A stretch of 39,935 nt of DNA. It comes from Polyangiaceae bacterium. GTDB lineage: Bacteria > Myxococcota_A > Polyangia > Polyangiales > Polyangiaceae. The notes under the pieces are model-generated. The model was not told where the DNA came from, did no database searches, and was given only the letters and a program-made list of their open reading frames with translations. Of this stretch, positions 7,357 to 16,330 are shown piece by piece (positions within the stretch are counted from its first letter, which is position 1; every line of letters begins with the position of its first letter). The DNA lies in contig JAQSWN010000036.1 of assembly GCA_029266615.1 (NCBI GenBank), forward strand, positions 1-39,935, in the 5' to 3' direction. The translations under genes were made by a program, and so were the position numbers.

Positions 7357-9162
7357 ATGACGGATCAGAACAAGCCGATGCCCAAAGTTCCGCCGCGACC
7401 CGTGCGCACCGTCGGCGCGAGCGGCAACTGGTCATCGGGTGCCCCTGGCGCCACGTCTGGAACCGACCCGGCCAGCGCTCCGACGCCTGCGCAGACCGTC
7501 TCCCCATCGTCCCCCCCGCGGTCGCTCTCGCATCAAGTAACGCAGGTCGCGCCGTCTTCTGAGCCGCCGCCGAGCGCGGGGAGCGCGAACGCCGCCGGCC
7601 TCAAAATCGTCACCATCTCGCCGGGCAGCATCTCCTTCCCCGACGTGGAAGAGGTCACGAGCTCACGCCTGAAGGCGATGCGCCAGGATCCGTATCTGGG
7701 CGCGACGATCGACGGGCGTTACAAGGTGGAGGCTCTGCTCGGTGAAGGCGGCATGGGCGTGGTGTATCGCTGCGTCCACACCATCATCGGCAAGCGCGTG
7801 GCCATGAAGGTCCTCCGCGCTGATCTGGCGCGCGACGCGGAGGTGACCGAGCGCTTTTTGAACGAAGCGAAGTCGGCGTCGAGCATCGGCAACGCGCACA
7901 TCATCGACATCAGTGACTTCGGCCAGTTTCAGGACGGGTCGACGTATTTCGTGATGGAGTTTCTGGTCGGGCAGCCGCTGACCAAAATCGTGGAGGGCGG
8001 CCAGGCCGTACCGGTACCGCGCATCTTGAACATCGCGCGGCAGCTGGCGGAGGGGCTCTCCGCGGCGCACGCCGTCAACATCGTTCACCGCGATCTCAAG
8101 CCAGACAACATCTTCCTCATCGACCGAGGCGGGGAGAAAGACTTCGTGAAGATCCTGGACTTCGGCATCGCCAAGGTGTCCACCTCCGGCGAGGGCGCCA
8201 AGCTCACGCGCGCCGGGGCCGTCTTCGGGACGCCGCACTACATGTCGCCGGAGCAAGCGGCCGGGCAGCCCGTGGATCATCGCGGTGACGTGTATTCGTT
8301 CGGAGTGATCTTGTACGAGCTGGCGAGCGGGCGCGTGCCGTTCGACGCCGACAACTTCATGGGCATCCTGACTCAGCACATGTACAAGGCGCCGGTTCCG
8401 ATCCGCGCGCTCGTGCCGCAGCCGCAAGGGGTGCCGCCGGGTCTCGAAGCGATCGTGCTCAAGTGCCTCTCGAAGCGCCCCGAGCACCGCTACCAGTCGA
8501 TGGACGAGCTCATCGCGGACCTCGACAAGCTCAAGGCCGGCAGCGTTCCCAGCGCCGTCCCCGAGATGATGTCTCGGTCGGGAGGCTTCAACGTACCGGC
8601 GGACTACTTCGCGAAGCCGCAGATGCCCGAGCCGGTTCCTGCGTCGCCACAGAGCACGCGCGAGAAGAGCCGATGGCCGCTGCTGGCCGGCGTGGCCGGG
8701 GTCGCGGCCGCCGTCGCGATCGTCAGCGGCATCTTCGCGAACAGCAGCCGGAGCTCCGCGCGGCCGAGCTCCGCGGAACCGACCAAGTCCGAGCCCGTAC
8801 TGCCCGTGAGCACGCCCTCGGGTCCCGCCGCTCCCGTAACGCCCCCGGCCAAGCAGGTCGCGCTCGCGGTCGTACCGCCGGAAGCGCACGTGTTCGACGG
8901 CGACAAAGACCTCGGCAATAGCCCGGTCCTGCTTTCGGTCGAGGACGGCAAACCACTCAAGCTGAGCGCGCGCATGGACGGCTACAAGGATCTGGAGCTC
9001 ACCATCGACGGCAAAAGCCCGCGTGAGAGCGCGAAGCTTTCGCGGTTGCCGAGCAAGGTCGGCGTCGCGCGGCCGCAGCCCAAAAAGCCGCTCGAGACGG
9101 CCAAGCCCGAGCCGAAGAAGAACCTCGGCGGCGGCGAGATCGTGGACCCTTGGCGCAAGTGA
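7357..9162 (+). CDS. Membrane-anchored Ser/Thr protein kinase with C-terminal PEGA domain
   Basis: This is a 601-residue Hanks-type kinase. Residues 1-115 are Pro/Ser/Ala-rich and probably disordered. The kinase domain spans about 120-395: glycine loop LGEGGMGVVY (128-137), invariant Lys K151 in VAMKVL, catalytic loop HRDLKPDN (244-251), DFG (268-270) and GTPHYMSPEQ (291-300). All key residues are present, so it should be active. A single membrane helix follows (PLLAGVAGVAAAVAIVSGIF, about 441-460). The part outside the membrane includes a PEGA domain (around 500-565, with DGDKDLGNSPVLLSVEDG), a small beta fold common in myxobacterial kinases and often tied to the envelope. The start ATG follows a 312-bp divergent region. 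The signal and substrates are unknown. Confidence 0.93.
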   Translation: MTDQNKPMPKVPPRPVRTVGASGNWSSGAPGATSGTDPASAPTPAQTVSPSSPPRSLSHQVTQVAPSSEPPPSAGSANAAGLKIVTISPGSISFPDVEEVTSSRLKAMRQDPYLGATIDGRYKVEALLGEGGMGVVYRCVHTIIGKRVAMKVLRADLARDAEVTERFLNEAKSASSIGNAHIIDISDFGQFQDGSTYFVMEFLVGQPLTKIVEGGQAVPVPRILNIARQLAEGLSAAHAVNIVHRDLKPDNIFLIDRGGEKDFVKILDFGIAKVSTSGEGAKLTRAGAVFGTPHYMSPEQAAGQPVDHRGDVYSFGVILYELASGRVPFDADNFMGILTQHMYKAPVPIRALVPQPQGVPPGLEAIVLKCLSKRPEHRYQSMDELIADLDKLKAGSVPSAVPEMMSRSGGFNVPADYFAKPQMPEPVPASPQSTREKSRWPLLAGVAGVAAAVAIVSGIFANSSRSSARPSSAEPTKSEPVLPVSTPSGPAAPVTPPAKQVALAVVPPEAHVFDGDKDLGNSPVLLSVEDGKPLKLSARMDGYKDLELTIDGKSPRESAKLSRLPSKVGVARPQPKKPLETAKPEPKKNLGGGEIVDPWRK

Positions 9163-9181
9163 AGCGGGGTCGGAGCCCGCT
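9163..9181 (+). terminator. Short hairpin after the kinase gene
   Basis: AGCGGG (9163-9168) and CCCGCT (9176-9181) form a 6-bp stem with a 7-base loop directly after the kinase stop. No T-run follows and the next gene starts 26 bp downstream, so this may only attenuate transcription or may be chance. Confidence 0.25.
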
Positions 9182-9206
9182 CCGCGAACTGTGCTAAACG
9201 CCCGGC

Positions 9207-10586
9207 GTGGGTAGCCTTTCGACCGAATCGCTGAATCGCTCCGTGCCCGCGGAGGTACGGGAGCTGTGCCAGCGCCTAAAAGAAGCCGGCCATCGCTCGT
9301 GGATCGTCGGCGGATGTGTGCGTGACGAGCTCTTGCGCCAAGAAACTGCGCACGAAGCCCGCGGCGATTGGGACATCGCAACCTCCGCGCGGCCGGAGGA
9401 AGTGCAGAAGCTGTTCCGCAAAGTGATCCCCACCGGAATTGCGCACGGCACCGTGACCGTGCTGATGCGGCACGACCAATACGAGGTCACGACTCTGCGC
9501 GGAGAGACCTCGTACACGGACGGACGTCGTCCCGACGCGGTGTACTTCGTCGACGACATCAAGGACGATTTGGCGAGGCGCGATTTCACGATCAACGCCA
9601 TCGCGTACGACGTGCTGGAAGACCGGCTGATCGATCCGTTCGACGGCGCTGGCGATCTGAGTCGGCGCTTGCTGCGCGCGGTGGGCGTCGCGAGCGAGCG
9701 CTTCGCGGAGGACGGGCTACGCGTGCTACGCGGCGCGCGTTTCGCGGCGACGCTTCAGCTTTCGCTCGACGCGGAGACGGAGCGCGCCATCGAGCCCTCA
9801 CTGACGAGCTACCGCAAGGTGAGCGCGGAGCGCGTCCGTGACGAGTGGCTGAAGACGATGAAGGCAAAGCGGCCGAGCCGCGCCTTCGAGATCATGAAAA
9901 ATCACGGCATTTTGGCGATTTCCGCGCCAGAAATGCTGGAGTCCGTCGGGTGCGAGCAGAACAAGTGGCATGCCTTCGACGTGTGGGGCCACGCCATGAG
10001 CTGTTTGGACGCGGCGCCGGCTGAGCCCGTGCTTCGCGTGGCAGCGCTACTGCACGACGTGGGCAAGCCGCGCTCGCGCGCGTTCAGCGACAAAACTCAA
10101 GACTATACTTTTTACGAGCACGAGCGCATCGGCGCGGAGATGGTAGAGCCGATGTTGGCGCGGCTTCGCTTCTCGAGCGACGAGCAGAAGCACATCGGCG
10201 CGCTCGTCCGGCACCACCTGATTTGCTACGACACGAGCTGGTCGGACGCCGCCGTTCGCCGGTGGGTTCGCCGCGTCACGCCCGAGCTGCTCCCGGACCT
10301 GTACCGGTTGAGCGAGGCGGACGTGCGCGGCAAAGGTCGCGACTGCACCCCCGACTTGGAGTCCTTAACCGCGCTACGAGCGCACGTGGAGCGGGTGCTC
10401 GCGGCGGGGGCCGCTCTCAGCATGCGCGACCTCGCCATCGACGGCCGCGCGCTCATGCAGGAGCTGGGCATGAAGCCGGGCCCCGATCTGGGCCGCATTT
10501 TGAAGATTCTATTGGACGAGGTCGTGGACGATCCGAGCCGGAACGTACGCGAGGCGCTCTTGCAACGCGCGCGCGAGCTGCTGTAG
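9207..10586 (+). CDS. CCA-adding-type tRNA nucleotidyltransferase / poly(A) polymerase family, with HD domain
   Basis: Class II nucleotidyltransferases of this family add CCA to tRNA 3' ends or poly(A) to RNA. The 459-residue protein starts at a GTG. The nucleotidyltransferase head shows SWIVGGCVRDELL (GG and RD near residues 35-40), the catalytic Asp pair DWDIAT (54-59), a basic motif LARRDFTINAIAYD (about 125-140), then GAGDLSRRLLRAV and EDGLRVLRGARFAATL. The C-terminal half contains an HD phosphohydrolase motif (ALLHDVGKPRSR) and a second His pair (LVRHHLICY), as in CCA enzymes with phosphatase activity. Whether it adds CCA or poly(A) cannot be decided by eye. It follows the kinase gene closely and could share its transcript. 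Confidence 0.88.
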   Translation: MGSLSTESLNRSVPAEVRELCQRLKEAGHRSWIVGGCVRDELLRQETAHEARGDWDIATSARPEEVQKLFRKVIPTGIAHGTVTVLMRHDQYEVTTLRGETSYTDGRRPDAVYFVDDIKDDLARRDFTINAIAYDVLEDRLIDPFDGAGDLSRRLLRAVGVASERFAEDGLRVLRGARFAATLQLSLDAETERAIEPSLTSYRKVSAERVRDEWLKTMKAKRPSRAFEIMKNHGILAISAPEMLESVGCEQNKWHAFDVWGHAMSCLDAAPAEPVLRVAALLHDVGKPRSRAFSDKTQDYTFYEHERIGAEMVEPMLARLRFSSDEQKHIGALVRHHLICYDTSWSDAAVRRWVRRVTPELLPDLYRLSEADVRGKGRDCTPDLESLTALRAHVERVLAAGAALSMRDLAIDGRALMQELGMKPGPDLGRILKILLDEVVDDPSRNVREALLQRARELL

Positions 10587-10595
10587 TTCCCGACC

Positions 10596-10742
10596 GAGCC
10601 AGAGATTTCACAAAGATATAAGGAGGGAAGGAGCGAGCGATTGGGGGTTCGCGCTGCCGCCGGCGGCCGCTGGGAGCGTCGCTTGCTCGCCGCAGGCGAG
10701 GCAAGCCCCAGAAGTCTTCCTCCTCTGGCTCCTCCCCTCCTT
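10596..10742. repeat. Highly structured palindromic spacer between convergent genes
   Basis: The spacer holds three sets of complementary arms. GAGCCAGAG (10596-10604) is an exact reverse complement of 10723-10731. AAGGAGGGAAGGAG (10620-10633) pairs 13 of 14 with 10729-10742. A tight hairpin at 10681-10706 has arms GCTTGCTCGCC and GGCGAGGCAAGC with one bulge and a 3-base loop. The first two pairings compete for the same right arm. It could be a bidirectional terminator, a structured RNA or a short palindromic element. No open reading frame with a plausible protein lies in it. Confidence 0.55.
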
Positions 10743-10770
10743 GTAAAAATGCTCGGCCCTCGTGGTAGTG

Positions 10771-11583
10771 CTACCGGCTCACCACCGCGATCGCATAGCC
10801 GACGTGGGCGAGGGGCGGGCGTTGTCGCGCCCCGAGCGTCGGTGAAAACCAGACGCCGCTGGAGGGCCCACCGTCGAGGTTCAGCGCGGCGCGGCAGCCG
10901 AAGCCCTGCGGAGGAGCGACGCGGAGCAGCTTGGAAGCCTCGAACAACGTCGGGCCTTCACCGCGCGGCGCGGCAAGCACGATGAAGTGGAGCCGCGAGC
11001 CGACCAAGCACGCGACGGTGCGCGCGGCGCGACGCCCGTCGTCGCGGTGGATGCCGGGCACCCCGTGCGGCTCGACGATGAGGGGGAAGCTCTGCACCGC
11101 GAGCGACGGCTCGAAGTCGAGCCCCGACATCGGCCCCAGGTAGACGCGACCCGACGTGACGGCAAGGACGCCGCCCTTGCTCGGATCGCTTTTTCTAGCG
11201 AGCTCGGCGCCACCGCTGACGACCCAGCTGCTGGGCTTGAAATCTGCCTCGAAATAGCCGCCGTTCACGACGGCGAGCCCTCGCTCCGGGAGGAGCTTCT
11301 CGAGTGGCGCGCCTCCGGGAGCGAGCACGACCTCGAGCGTGACTATTGCTTCGTCCAGCTCGAGGTCGGTGAAGCCCCACGGTGAGGTCACGACGCCGGG
11401 AGTCGCGGTCTCGATCAGGAACGTGCCGGAACGAGCGCGAAGACCCGAGCTCTCCTGCTCACTGACGACGGTGAGCGCACCCGTGGTTTTCGCCGCGCTC
11501 GGCGCGCCTTGCGGTGCAGGCTCTGCCCGCCCTTTGCAGTCGAGAGCCAACGCCGCCAGGAGAACGACACCGCGCGCGCGCAT
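10771..11583 (-). CDS. Phosphodiester glycosidase (NAGPA-like) family exported protein
   Basis: The 270-residue protein resembles the C-terminal domain family of N-acetylglucosamine-1-phosphodiester alpha-N-acetylglucosaminidase. Diagnostic segments are GLAVVNGGYFEADFKPSS (about residue 105) and the closing motif AALNLDGGPSSGVWF (about residue 235). The N-terminus MRARGVVLLAALALDCKG is a short export signal; C16 could be a lipid anchor, but the residues before it (ALD) fit a lipobox poorly. Bacterial members act on sugar phosphodiesters in envelope polymers or have unknown substrates. It lies 3 bp after the GNAT gene, so the two are probably co-transcribed. The family is fairly sure; the substrate is unknown. 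Confidence 0.8.
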   Translation of the reverse strand: MRARGVVLLAALALDCKGRAEPAPQGAPSAAKTTGALTVVSEQESSGLRARSGTFLIETATPGVVTSPWGFTDLELDEAIVTLEVVLAPGGAPLEKLLPERGLAVVNGGYFEADFKPSSWVVSGGAELARKSDPSKGGVLAVTSGRVYLGPMSGLDFEPSLAVQSFPLIVEPHGVPGIHRDDGRRAARTVACLVGSRLHFIVLAAPRGEGPTLFEASKLLRVAPPQGFGCRAALNLDGGPSSGVWFSPTLGARQRPPLAHVGYAIAVVSR

Positions 11584-11586
11584 CAG

Positions 11587-12408
11587 CTAACCCCAGGCTT
11601 GCGAAGCGAGCACGAAGCGCGCGGGCGCTTGCCAGGGCATGCTCTGCGCGCCCCACGCCATCTCCACGCGATGCCCCATTTCCGCGAGCCCTTGCTCAAC
11701 GAGCCAGCTCCGAAAACCCTGCTGCGAGAGAGGCACGTCCACGCGCAGCTTGCCGCGCGCGGCCCGGGCGACGCCGAGTAACAACGCGCGGGCGCCCGCC
11801 TCCGACTCGGCCACGATAGGTCCGACCAGCGTGTGGTCGCCGTGATCTAGCGCGAGCGCGAAGCCGGGCTCCGTCTTCAGCTCCAGCCGGGCGTTTGCTT
11901 CGGCAAACCTGGCGCGCAGCACGCGGCTCCGGTCGCAGCCGGACAGCCGCGCGTCGAGCTCCACCGCGCGCTCGGCGTCAGCCAAAGTAACGACGGTGGC
12001 GGGCACAGGCGCTCCGGCGCGGACCTCGCCGAAGAGCACCGCGATTTCCCCCGACACCTGGAAGCCGCGCGACGCGTAGAGGGGTCGCCCCTGCTCGGTC
12101 GCGCACAAACCGACGGGCAGGTGTCGAGCTTCGGCGAGCTTCAAGAAGCCGTCCAACATGCGCCCGCCGAGCCCTCGGCCTTGGTAGGCCGCCGCGACGA
12201 CCATCTTTGCGAGGCTGGCGCAGTTGCCGTAGTCGCCGAGCACGCCTTGAGCCACCACTTGGCCTTCGTGGCGAACGCCGCGGACGTGACCGGCTCGGTG
12301 GAGCACGCGCCATTCGCTCTCCACGTCCTTCCAGCCAACGCTTCGTGCGAGCGCGACGTTCTGCGGCACGTCGGCTTCATGCAAATCCGAAAGCTCGAGT
12401 GAGCTCAT
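11587..12408 (-). CDS. GNAT-family N-acetyltransferase, two-domain
   Basis: GNAT enzymes move an acetyl group from acetyl-CoA to amines. The 273-residue protein has a typical N-terminal GNAT domain: RGVRHEGQVVAQGVLGDYG, ASLAKMVVAAAYQGRGLGGR (the Q/R-x-x-G-x-G/A acetyl-CoA loop is QGRGLG, about residues 76-81), then LPVGLCATEQGRPLYASRGF. Residues ~150-273 form a second alpha/beta domain of the kind seen in two-domain GNATs such as the YitH/HolE type (ELDARLSGCDRSRVLRARF). The ATG at 12408 is clear. The phosphodiester glycosidase gene follows after 3 bp. The acceptor is unknown. Confidence 0.85.
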   Translation of the reverse strand: MSSLELSDLHEADVPQNVALARSVGWKDVESEWRVLHRAGHVRGVRHEGQVVAQGVLGDYGNCASLAKMVVAAAYQGRGLGGRMLDGFLKLAEARHLPVGLCATEQGRPLYASRGFQVSGEIAVLFGEVRAGAPVPATVVTLADAERAVELDARLSGCDRSRVLRARFAEANARLELKTEPGFALALDHGDHTLVGPIVAESEAGARALLLGVARAARGKLRVDVPLSQQGFRSWLVEQGLAEMGHRVEMAWGAQSMPWQAPARFVLASQAWG

Positions 12409-12465
12409 GGGCTCAGGGTGTCACAAGTGGGGGCTAAATTCGCGGCACTTCGTTCGTCGGCCCGC

Positions 12466-12948
12466 TCAGGGCCCGGCGACGGCGCTTGGAGAGCAGGCGA
12501 CGAGCGCGCCCGGCGAATGAGCAACCGGGACGGCCAGCGCGCGGCCCAGCTCAGCCGCCATTACTTCTGCGGAGCCGCCACAGGCTGAGCGCTCGCAGCT
12601 GAGCTTCGCGCGCTGCTGCAGCTGGGCGTAAACGCGGTCCTCCGGGTAACGGAGCATGGGGTCCGAGTAGACGGACGCGTCGATGAGTAGGTCGCCGCGC
12701 CGGCACTCGTAATGCTCGCGCAAGGCGCGAAGGTAGCGCCCAGAGCTGCTCGAGTAGCGTGCGGGGGAGAAGTCCGGTTCACGCAAGCAACACGTCGTGG
12801 CGTTCGGGCAAGCTGAGCAGAACGCGGCATACGCTTCCCAGGCCGGGTGCAGCTCACCATCACGGGTTGGTGGCGCTTCCACCACCGGTTCCGGTGCCGC
12901 GCACCCCGCCTCGAGTAACAGCACAATTGCCGCAAAAAAAGCTCTCAC
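12466..12948 (-). CDS. Small Cys-rich lipoprotein of unknown function
   Basis: Starting at a GTG, the 160-residue product begins MRAFFAAIVLLLEAGCAAP, a lipoprotein signal with the anchor at C16. After a short Pro/Glu linker the mature part carries several Cys (FCSACPNATTCCLREP, YECRRGD, KLSCERSACGG), suggesting disulphides in the periplasm or at the cell surface. I do not recognise the family. It is the first minus-strand gene before the GNAT gene (57-bp gap) and could lead that operon. Divergent from it, 61 bp away, is the SlyD-type gene. Confidence 0.7.
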   Translation of the reverse strand: MRAFFAAIVLLLEAGCAAPEPVVEAPPTRDGELHPAWEAYAAFCSACPNATTCCLREPDFSPARYSSSSGRYLRALREHYECRRGDLLIDASVYSDPMLRYPEDRVYAQLQQRAKLSCERSACGGSAEVMAAELGRALAVPVAHSPGALVACSPSAVAGP

Positions 12949-13009
12949 GGGGGCTCACTCTAGGCGAAAATCTGGTGGCGGCGGAGCCGGTTCGCGGTAG
13001 TGGTGCCGC

Positions 13010-13513
13010 ATGTCCGAATCGCTCATCGCCGACGGCCAAGTCGTCATCATGCAATACACCCTCCGCGGAGACGACGGCACCGTGCTAGACGAGTCAACTC
13101 CGGACGACCCGATGGCCTACCTGCACGGCGCCGAGAACATCGTGCCGGGGTTGGAGAAGGCGCTGGAAGGTAAAGGCGTCGGCTTCAAGGGCAAGATCAC
13201 GGTTGCTCCGGAGGACGGTTACGGCGAGCGCGAGGACGACGAGCCGGACGCGATCCCGCGCGCCGCGTTCCCACCGGAGATGGAAATCGAGCCAGGCATG
13301 ACCTTCATGGCCGAGGGCCCGAACAACGAGCATGCTCCCATCTGGGTCGTGGGCGTCGAGGGCGACAAGATCATCGTGGACTCGCAGCACCCCCTCGCCG
13401 GGAAGACGCTCCACTTCGAGGTCGAGGTGCTCGGCATTCGCGCGGCCTCCAAAGACGAGCTGGCGCACGGTCACCCGCACGGCGCGGACGGTAACGACCA
13501 CCATCACCACTGA
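13010..13513 (+). CDS. slyD: SlyD-type FKBP peptidyl-prolyl isomerase with His tail
   Basis: SlyD combines an FKBP prolyl isomerase with a chaperone insert-in-flap domain and a metal-binding C-terminus. The 167-residue protein shows VVIMQYTLRGDDGTVLDES, then MAYLHGAENIVPGLEKALEG (FKBP core), the insert domain APEDGYGEREDDEP to MTFMAEGPNNEHAPIWVVGV, and the return strand HPLAGKTLHFEVEVLGIRAA. The C-terminus AHGHPHGADGNDHHHH is a short His-rich tail; in the known SlyD this region binds nickel and assists hydrogenase maturation. No hydrogenase or urease gene is in the window. The ATG at 13010 is clear. The call is firm. Confidence 0.92.
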   Translation: MSESLIADGQVVIMQYTLRGDDGTVLDESTPDDPMAYLHGAENIVPGLEKALEGKGVGFKGKITVAPEDGYGEREDDEPDAIPRAAFPPEMEIEPGMTFMAEGPNNEHAPIWVVGVEGDKIIVDSQHPLAGKTLHFEVEVLGIRAASKDELAHGHPHGADGNDHHHH

Positions 13514-13541
13514 ACGCTAGCCCCCGCGCTCGAGGCGTTTC

Positions 13542-14090
13542 TCAGCTAGGTCCGAAGAGGTCGCGCAAGCCCAACACGACGACCACGACCAGCATCATCG
13601 CCCCGAGCAGGACGGCGACGACCAGCGCGCCCACCGCCAAGTAGGCAAGCCCCAGGACGAATCGGTCGCCCCAGATGCGGAGCGCCGACAGCGGGCTGGG
13701 GCTCTCGACGCTGCGCATCAGCTCTTCGAGCTCTTTGTTGGTCGGATAGTGAATACGAGCGCCGTCCGGCCAAAATTCTGGCCGAGGCGGCGGCTCCCAG
13801 TCGTCGTCCTCCGCGGCGCCGTAGCCTCCGCTCCAAGCGCCCGACCAACGAGGTGGCGCCGAAGCGCTGGAGCGCGGCGCGTCCCGCGAGGACGGCTCCG
13901 GCGCTCGGAAGCCGGCCACCTTCAAGCGTTGGTACGCGGCGCTGATGATCTTGAAGCGTTCCTCGGCTTCGGCGTCCCCAGGGTTCCGATCGGGGTGGTA
14001 GCGGAGCGCGAGCCTCCTGAACGCCTGACGGATCGCAGCCTCCGGCGCTCCCCGAGGCAATTCCAGGATGACGTACGGGTCAACGTTCAC
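13542..14090 (-). CDS. J-domain protein with C-terminal membrane segment
   Basis: J domains stimulate Hsp70 ATPase activity. From the GTG at 14090 the protein has 182 residues; the frame is open to 14228 but that stretch is compositionally odd. The J domain is at the N-terminus: DPYVILELPRGAPEAAIRQA, then RYHPDRNPGD with the essential HPD, then ERFKIISAAYQRL. A Ser/Pro/Trp-rich linker follows, then a long hydrophobic C-terminus (LGLAYLAVGALVVAVLLGAM and MLVVVVVLGL), so it is probably tail-anchored with the J domain in the cytoplasm. It lacks the Gly/Phe and zinc regions of DnaJ. It lies downstream of the ftsH terminator and so probably has its own promoter near 14100-14230. Confidence 0.82.
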   Translation of the reverse strand: MNVDPYVILELPRGAPEAAIRQAFRRLALRYHPDRNPGDAEAEERFKIISAAYQRLKVAGFRAPEPSSRDAPRSSASAPPRWSGAWSGGYGAAEDDDWEPPPRPEFWPDGARIHYPTNKELEELMRSVESPSPLSALRIWGDRFVLGLAYLAVGALVVAVLLGAMMLVVVVVLGLRDLFGPS

Positions 14091-14231
14091 GCGGGCTTCA
14101 TCGATCGTAGGACCGCGGCTACCGCGACGTCGAGCCGGTCGGAGAGACCTAAAGACACCCCAGGCAGTTCCCGCTGCCGCGATGCGGGGAGCGCGTCGAG
14201 CGTCGCGCTGAGCAAGTAGCTGCCACAACGC

Positions 14232-14260
14232 AAAAGGGCGGCTCCTTGCGGGCCGCCCTT
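14232..14260 (-). terminator. Intrinsic terminator downstream of ftsH
   Basis: On the minus strand AAGGGCGGC (14260-14252), a 9-base loop and GCCGCCCTTTT (14242-14232) form a perfect 9-bp GC-rich stem followed by a T-run. It begins 25 bp after the ftsH stop, which is the expected place for the end of that operon. Confidence 0.8.
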
Positions 14261-14284
14261 GCTGCGTGGCGTGACGGTTGAGGC

Positions 14285-16225
14285 TCAGCCGCTGGTCGCG
14301 GGCTTCGGCGCGCCGAAGATGCTCGCAGGGCGGCGCTTCTCCGCCTTGTCTTTACGCTTCTCGCTGTAGGTAGGAATGAGGGTGCGTTGACGGGGCGGCA
14401 GGTCACGACCGGCGAGGACGGCTTCAATCTCCTGCGCGTCGAGCGTTTCACGCTCGAGGAGGGCGGTCGCCAAAGCGTCCAGCTTGTCGCGATTCTCACT
14501 CAGCACGTCGCGAGCCTTGGCGTACTGCTCGTCCACGATGCTGCGCACTTCTTGGTCGATCTCGGTCGCGGTGGTTTCCGAGTAGTCTTCCCGGCGCGAG
14601 GTCATTTCCCGACCAAGGAAGACGCTCTCTTCGTTTTCGCCGTAGGCGACGGGGCCGAGGCGCTTGGTCATGCCCAGCTCGCACACCATGGCGCGAGCGA
14701 GGCGAGTCGCGCGCTTGATGTCGTCCTGCGCGCCGGTGGTGATTTCGCTGAAGACGATCTCCTCCGCGACGCGGCCGCCGAGGGCCATCGCGATACGAGC
14801 TTTCGTTTGCTTGCTCGTCATGAGGTGACGGTCTTCAGTCGGCAGGAACATGGTGACGCCCAGGGCGGCGCCGCGCGGGATGATCGACACCTTGTGAACG
14901 GCGTCGTTACCTTCCACCAGCTTGCCGACGATCGTGTGGCCGGCTTCGTGCCAGGCGGCGGTGCGACGCTCACCTTCGCTCATGACCATGCTGCGGCGCT
15001 CGGTGCCCATGAGGACTTTGTCCTTCGCGAGCTCGAAGTCTTCCATGGTGACGGCTTCTTTGTCTTGCCGGGCGGCCAAGAGCGCCGCTTCGTTCACCAA
15101 GTTCTCCAAGTCTGCGCCGACGAAGCCGGGGGTGCCGGCGGCGAGCACGTTCAGGTCCACGTCACCCGAGAGCGGCACCTTCTTGGTGTGCACGGCGAGG
15201 ATGCCTTCCCGCCCGCGGATGTCCGGTCGCGGCACCGTGATGCGGCGGTCGAAGCGACCCGGACGAAGGATGGCGGGGTCCAACACGTCCGGGCGGTTGG
15301 TGGCGGCGATGATGATGACGCCTTCGTTCGACTCGAAGCCGTCCATCTCCACGAGGAGCTGGTTCAGCGTTTGCTCGCGCTCGTCGTGCCCGCCGCCGAG
15401 GCCGGCGCCGCGGTGACGACCGACCGCGTCGATCTCGTCGATGAAGATGATGCAGGGAGCGTGCTTTTTGCCCTGCTCGAACAGGTCGCGCACGCGGCTG
15501 GCACCGACGCCCACGAACATTTCCACGAAGTCCGAGCCGGAGATGCTGAAGAACGGGACCCCAGCTTCACCCGCGATGGCGCGAGCGAGCAGGGTTTTGC
15601 CGGTTCCGGGCGGACCCATCATCAGCACGCCCTTGGGGATGCGCCCGCCGAGGCGCTGGAACTTCTTGGGGTCTTTGAGGAAGGCGATGATCTCTTCGAC
15701 CTCGTCCTTCGCTTCGTCGATGCCCGCGACGTCCGCGAACGTGATCTTGTTCTGCGACTCACTGAGTAGACGGGCTCGGCTCTTGCCGAAGCTCATCGCC
15801 TTGCCGCCACCAGCCTGAAGCTGACGCATGAACAAGTAGAACATCACGATCACGAACAGCATCGGCAGCAGGATGGTGAGCACCGGACCGACGAGGGGGC
15901 TGCCTTCGTCCTTCTGGTACGTGACCTCCACACCGCTCTTGACCAAGTCGGCCGCGGCTTCGTCGTCCCGGACCGGCCCCACGGTGCGAGCGCGTTGGCC
16001 CTCGCCCTTGTTGTTGGGGTTCTCGATCTTGAACGAGTACTCGCGATCTTTGATCTCGACCTTCTCGATGTGGCGTTGGTCCTTCGGCGCCTTGGTGAGG
16101 GCGATGAAGTTGCTGTACGAGATGTCCTGGTTACGAGGGTTCTCGATGCTTAGGAAATGCCAGATGGACAGAAAAGCGACGAGAACGACTACCCAGAGCA
16201 GAAGAGTCTTCGGCGGTTGCTTCAC
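14285..16225 (-). CDS. ftsH: ATP-dependent membrane zinc metalloprotease FtsH
   Basis: FtsH is a hexameric inner-membrane AAA+ protease that degrades membrane and regulatory proteins. The best start is the GTG at 16225, with AGAGG a few bases upstream; the frame open to 16312 encodes a non-family leader. The 646-residue protein has two N-terminal membrane helices (about 7-23 and 112-133) flanking a periplasmic domain, then the AAA domain: Walker A GPPGTGKT (204-211), pore motif FVGVG, Walker B IIFIDEID (260-267), and the second region of homology ending [11 protein letters not shown]. The zinc site HEAGH is at 426-430, with a third ligand in [12 protein letters not shown]. All catalytic residues are present. 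It is preceded by tilS (a common neighbour) and closed by a terminator. Confidence 0.97.
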   Translation of the reverse strand: MKQPPKTLLLWVVVLVAFLSIWHFLSIENPRNQDISYSNFIALTKAPKDQRHIEKVEIKDREYSFKIENPNNKGEGQRARTVGPVRDDEAAADLVKSGVEVTYQKDEGSPLVGPVLTILLPMLFVIVMFYLFMRQLQAGGGKAMSFGKSRARLLSESQNKITFADVAGIDEAKDEVEEIIAFLKDPKKFQRLGGRIPKGVLMMGPPGTGKTLLARAIAGEAGVPFFSISGSDFVEMFVGVGASRVRDLFEQGKKHAPCIIFIDEIDAVGRHRGAGLGGGHDEREQTLNQLLVEMDGFESNEGVIIIAATNRPDVLDPAILRPGRFDRRITVPRPDIRGREGILAVHTKKVPLSGDVDLNVLAAGTPGFVGADLENLVNEAALLAARQDKEAVTMEDFELAKDKVLMGTERRSMVMSEGERRTAAWHEAGHTIVGKLVEGNDAVHKVSIIPRGAALGVTMFLPTEDRHLMTSKQTKARIAMALGGRVAEEIVFSEITTGAQDDIKRATRLARAMVCELGMTKRLGPVAYGENEESVFLGREMTSRREDYSETTATEIDQEVRSIVDEQYAKARDVLSENRDKLDALATALLERETLDAQEIEAVLAGRDLPPRQRTLIPTYSEKRKDKAEKRRPASIFGAPKPATSG

Positions 16226-16330
16226 TCGAACCTCTACAAACGAAAAAGTGCCGGCGGGCCCGATCGGATCATGCCACCCATGGCGTGAAACGTCGATTGC
16301 CCAAACGCACATTTCTTTTCTGTTTCAGAC

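Noticed and set aside
7663..9381. 572-codon open frame on the minus strand
   Set aside because: Antisense to the Ser/Thr kinase gene; Arg/Leu/Asp-rich with no recognisable domain.
10641..10985. 114-codon plus frame in the structured spacer
   Set aside because: It crosses the hairpins and runs antisense into the phosphodiester glycosidase gene; Arg-rich composition, no motif.
14387..15769. 460-codon open frame on the plus strand
   Set aside because: Antisense to ftsH, whose motifs are complete; the translation is His/Asp/Val-rich nonsense.
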